Shown in pieces: positions 61,177-64,000 of a DNA stretch of 64,000 bases. Made by a program: the position numbers and the translations under genes. Below the pieces are notes generated by a model, which was given only the letters and a program-made list of their open reading frames with translations, was not told the origin of the DNA and searched no databases. Each line of letters opens with the position of its first letter. Position 1 is the stretch's first letter. The DNA comes from an uncultured Pelagibacteraceae bacterium (lineage in GTDB: Bacteria > Pseudomonadota > Alphaproteobacteria > Pelagibacterales > Pelagibacteraceae): NCBI GenBank assembly GCA_902594605.1, contig CACJMR010000001.1, positions 1 through 64,000 on the forward strand. Direction: 5' to 3'.

Positions 61177-61317
61177 ATGAAAGTTTATATTATCTGGTTA
61201 ATTGGAGTGATTATATGGAACTTTGGATTTCCAAATGCAATTCCAATCGCGGATGTTATCGCAGCAATTTTATTATCATTTTTAAGTATTGGATTAAAAA
61301 AGTATTTAAAATGGTAA
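61177..61317 (+). CDS. Small membrane protein (46 aa)
   Basis: MKVYIIWLIGVIIWNFGFPNAIPIADVIAAILLSFLSIGLKKYLKW; two hydrophobic segments; stop abuts the convergent DUF3047 stop. Confidence 0.7.
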   Translation: MKVYIIWLIGVIIWNFGFPNAIPIADVIAAILLSFLSIGLKKYLKW

Positions 61318-61968
61318 TTAATCTGCTGAAAAATAAATATTCTGAAAATAAGAAATTGATTTCATTTTAGAATTATCAGTATCTGCCATTATAGCCAGGC
61401 CGTCTAATTCATTTACATCTAAATCATGAAATTTTTTAAAATCTTCTTTCACATTGGCTTTTACTGTCACCCATTCATTTAAGTTGTCTCTGGTGGTTGC
61501 TAATACATTGTCTATAGATTTTTTTGTATAAGGACTGGGTCTATTTTCACCAACATCACTATTACTTGAAAAAACATAATTAATTGCTCTATTTGATAAA
61601 GGTGTGGCTCCAGTTTTTTTAATCGCAAAAACACGGGCGGCATAATCATGTCCTTTTTTCGTATTCTCTTTAATCCCTCGAAGATCCTTCTCTATTTTCC
61701 ATGTAATATTAATAAAAGGTGTTTTATTTAGATCAATTTTGATCTCTTTTCCAAGGCCCGAAGCAGCATTGTCTGCTACTGCTTTTAAAAAATTACCATT
61801 TTCATTTGATCCAACAGTATAAGACGTATTGTTGTCTGCTCCTCTTACTTTACGTATCTCAAGTGCTGACAATTCTTTTTCAGTAAATTCAAAAACTTTA
61901 ACAGTTTCTGAATATGCGGAGCTAAGAAAGATTAATGATGTAATAAAAATATAAAAAATTTTTAACAT
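61318..61968 (-). CDS. DUF3047 domain protein (secreted)
   Basis: Signal peptide; ITWKIEKDLRGIKENTKKGHDYAARVFAIKK...LDGLAIMADTDNSKMKSISYFQNIYFSAD. Confidence 0.82.
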   Translation of the reverse strand: MLKIFYIFITSLIFLSSAYSETVKVFEFTEKELSALEIRKVRGADNNTSYTVGSNENGNFLKAVADNAASGLGKEIKIDLNKTPFINITWKIEKDLRGIKENTKKGHDYAARVFAIKKTGATPLSNRAINYVFSSNSDVGENRPSPYTKKSIDNVLATTRDNLNEWVTVKANVKEDFKKFHDLDVNELDGLAIMADTDNSKMKSISYFQNIYFSAD

Positions 61969-62048
61969 GTTATTCTTATAGATAGATTATTTATAAATTC
62001 AATATTCAGTCACAATTTCAACATTCTAAATTCAAAATTGATTGTTAA

Positions 62049-62198
62049 ATGAATAATGTGAAAATTATATCTGTATTTATACTTTTGGTTTACTGGTCGT
62101 TTATGATATCAGCTCCTGTTGTATCTAAGGAGCTTAAAACAGTGGGATCAAGAGGACTTAACTCAAAAATAGACTTATTTTCTAAGGTAAAAGGATAA
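62049..62198 (+). CDS. Small secreted/membrane-anchored peptide (49 aa)
   Basis: MNNVKIISVFILLVYWSFMISAPVVSKELKTVGSRGLNSKIDLFSKVKG; hydrophobic N-terminus; overlaps convergently with the ADH stop. Confidence 0.55.
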   Translation: MNNVKIISVFILLVYWSFMISAPVVSKELKTVGSRGLNSKIDLFSKVKG

Positions 62199-63186
62199 TT
62201 TTTGGGGCAACACATGTGCCATTGTGTATTTGCTTAAAGGCATCTCCACCACTTTTTAATTCTCTAAACTCAATCCAATCTAGTGATCCAATATCTTTGT
62301 TTGCTAAAATCTTTAGAGTTTGTTCAAAATCTTTATTTGTATAGCAATAAGTGCCAATAACTGTCACTTCTTGTAAGGTCATTTTTCTAAAATTAAAGGT
62401 TCCAGCAGGCTGAGTTAAACCTATGTGAATGATAGTTCCACCTGGTTTGACTACTTCGATTGCCTGTTGTCTTGAGATTTCTAGTCCAACCGTATCAAAA
62501 ACTATATCAAAGTTATTGCTAGCTATTTCCTTGTCATTTGGAGCTACATATTTTGCTTCCAAATATTTGGAACATTCTTTTAGTCTTAATTTATTTGGGT
62601 CAGAAAGAATTATATCTTTGTTGCCTTTAATTTTTGATAATATTAGTCCACATAACAAACCAATCGCACCACCACCTTGAATTAAGGTTTTACATTCAGA
62701 TAAAGATTTGCTCAATGATTGCTCACCCATTAATACCGCATGTAAAGAAACAGCAGTTGGCTCTGCTACAGGAGCCTCATTTTTATCTAAACCTTCTGGA
62801 ATTTCATAAATGTTTTGATCAGGAGTTGATACAAATTCTGCAAAAACTCCTTGTCTTTCAATTGGTTTATTCATGCCCAAAATAATTCTTTTAGGGCAAA
62901 GATGTTCTCTTCCACTTGTGCAGTATTCACATTTACCACAAGTAATTAAAGGATTTAAAACAACATCTTTTCCTTTGAATTTTCCATTCTGAACTTCTCC
63001 ACTTACCTCATGTCCCAATATTAATGGGGGCACTCTTCTTTCATCATGTCCGTGATAAGCATGCATATCCGAGCCACATATCCCTGAGGCATGTATTTTT
63101 AAAATACTTTCTCCTGAAACTTCAATTGGGTTTGGTTCGTCTCTATAAACTAATTCCTGAGTACCTGTATATACTAGAGCTTTCAT
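62182..63186 (-). CDS. Zinc-dependent medium-chain alcohol/polyol dehydrogenase
   Basis: GICGSDMHAYHG, LGHEVSGEV, structural Zn CGKCEYCTSGREHLC, Rossmann LIQGGGAIGLL. Confidence 0.9.
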   Translation of the reverse strand: MKALVYTGTQELVYRDEPNPIEVSGESILKIHASGICGSDMHAYHGHDERRVPPLILGHEVSGEVQNGKFKGKDVVLNPLITCGKCEYCTSGREHLCPKRIILGMNKPIERQGVFAEFVSTPDQNIYEIPEGLDKNEAPVAEPTAVSLHAVLMGEQSLSKSLSECKTLIQGGGAIGLLCGLILSKIKGNKDIILSDPNKLRLKECSKYLEAKYVAPNDKEIASNNFDIVFDTVGLEISRQQAIEVVKPGGTIIHIGLTQPAGTFNFRKMTLQEVTVIGTYCYTNKDFEQTLKILANKDIGSLDWIEFRELKSGGDAFKQIHNGTCVAPKIILLP

Positions 63187-63187
63187 A

Positions 63188-64000
63188 TTACTTTTTTGCT
63201 AATAAGTAATATGTTATCCAAGCAACAAATGCACCTATTATCCAAGCATAAGATTGTAAAAACATTAGATTAGTATTCCAAATTGTTGACGCTGAAAAAA
63301 TAAATCCTAATATTAAAGAATAAATACCTTTTATATGCCAACCACCTGAATAATAATAAGTGCTCTCTTTGTCTGTTGAATATATATCTTTATTACTTAA
63401 TTCTTGATTTTTAATTAAATAATAATCAGCTGCCATCACCCCAAACAAAGGTCCAAAAAAAGCACCAAAGGTATCAACAAAGGATAAAATTCCTATTTGA
63501 CTTAGTATAGTTAGCCAGAATATTGCGACCAACAAACCAAAAAAAGCAATTAAATAACTTGCGCTTTTTAAGCTTAATATTGAAGGAGCAAAATTTATTA
63601 GAGAATATTGAGATGGAATAAAATTGGCAACTAAATTTGTAGAAGCAGAAGCAATTATGATAAAAAACAAAACAATTATTGTTATTTGTAAATTATCATA
63701 TTTACCAATTATATCTGTTGGATTAGTAAAAATTCTTTCCATATCCGAAAATTTTTGATTAAGAAAAACATCAGAACCTATAACTATGAATACAGAAAAA
63801 AAAGAAAAAATAATTAAATTCAAAATTAAACTTAAGTTTCCTTTTTTTAATTCTTGCTCATTTTTTACATACCTAGAAAAATCACCAAAACTAATTATTG
63901 AAATTGAAAAATAGGCAAATATTGTTCCAGCAACTGTGAACAAAGGAGCTAAATTGTTTATATCTAAAAAATTATTAAGATTAAATAGATTTAAAAAAGC
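63188..64000 (-). CDS. NCS1-family nucleobase/allantoin/hydantoin permease (C-terminal part; truncated at window edge)
   Basis: Frame stays open to 64000 (AFLNLFNLNNFLDINNLAPLFTVAG...); SISIISFGDFSRYVK, STNLVANFIPSQYSLINFAPSIL, FGAFFGPLFGVMAADYYLI. Confidence 0.87.
   Translation of the reverse strand, partial: AFLNLFNLNNFLDINNLAPLFTVAGTIFAYFSISIISFGDFSRYVKNEQELKKGNLSLILNLIIFSFFSVFIVIGSDVFLNQKFSDMERIFTNPTDIIGKYDNLQITIIVLFFIIIASASTNLVANFIPSQYSLINFAPSILSLKSASYLIAFFGLLVAIFWLTILSQIGILSFVDTFGAFFGPLFGVMAADYYLIKNQELSNKDIYSTDKESTYYYSGGWHIKGIYSLILGFIFSASTIWNTNLMFLQSYAWIIGAFVAWITYYLLAKK

Noticed and set aside
1-64000. CRISPR arrays, IS elements, prophage, toxin-antitoxin or restriction systems
   Set aside because: No tandem spaced repeats, transposase, integrase, phage structural or defence genes seen on either strand.

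Overview
AT-rich (SAR11/Pelagibacterales-like) alphaproteobacterial chromosome segment. About 57 kb is dense core housekeeping synteny: ispDF-pgpA-pncC; COQ10-like/lipA/ftsB/eno/kdsA/pyrG/secG/tpiA; ppiD-like/trpEGDC/lexA/gltX; lpxB/lpxI/lpxA/fabZ/lpxD/ompH/bamA/dxr/cdsA/uppS/frr/tsf/rpsB; dnaE/lolD/lolCE/proS/rnj/coaX/birA; a complete 14-gene nuo (complex I) cluster; tRNA-Asp, tRNA-Val; lon/clpX/clpP/tRNA-Leu/tig. The last ~6.7 kb is more accessory: DUF1289, histidine phosphatase, family-5 UDG, glycosyltransferase-like, YbgC thioesterase, DUF3047, Zn-alcohol dehydrogenase, NCS1 permease, and several tiny ORFs missed by a 60-aa cutoff. I see no CRISPR array, transposon, prophage or rRNA. Most notable observations: (1) enolase is split by a 13-A homopolymer; (2) an H-type pseudoknot candidate in the rpsB 5' leader; (3) a four-half-site, 11-bp-periodic LexA/SOS box array abutting the lexA start codon; (4) every convergent gene junction is overlapping or nearly gapless; (5) several genes usually found in this alphaproteobacterial block are missing from their expected positions (pyrH, rseP, hupB, gltA, moaC/moeA/comEC, pdh); (6) unannotated small proteins; (7) a divergent gene pair with start codons inside one 12-bp palindrome. 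I do not see a convincing wholly new multi-gene system.
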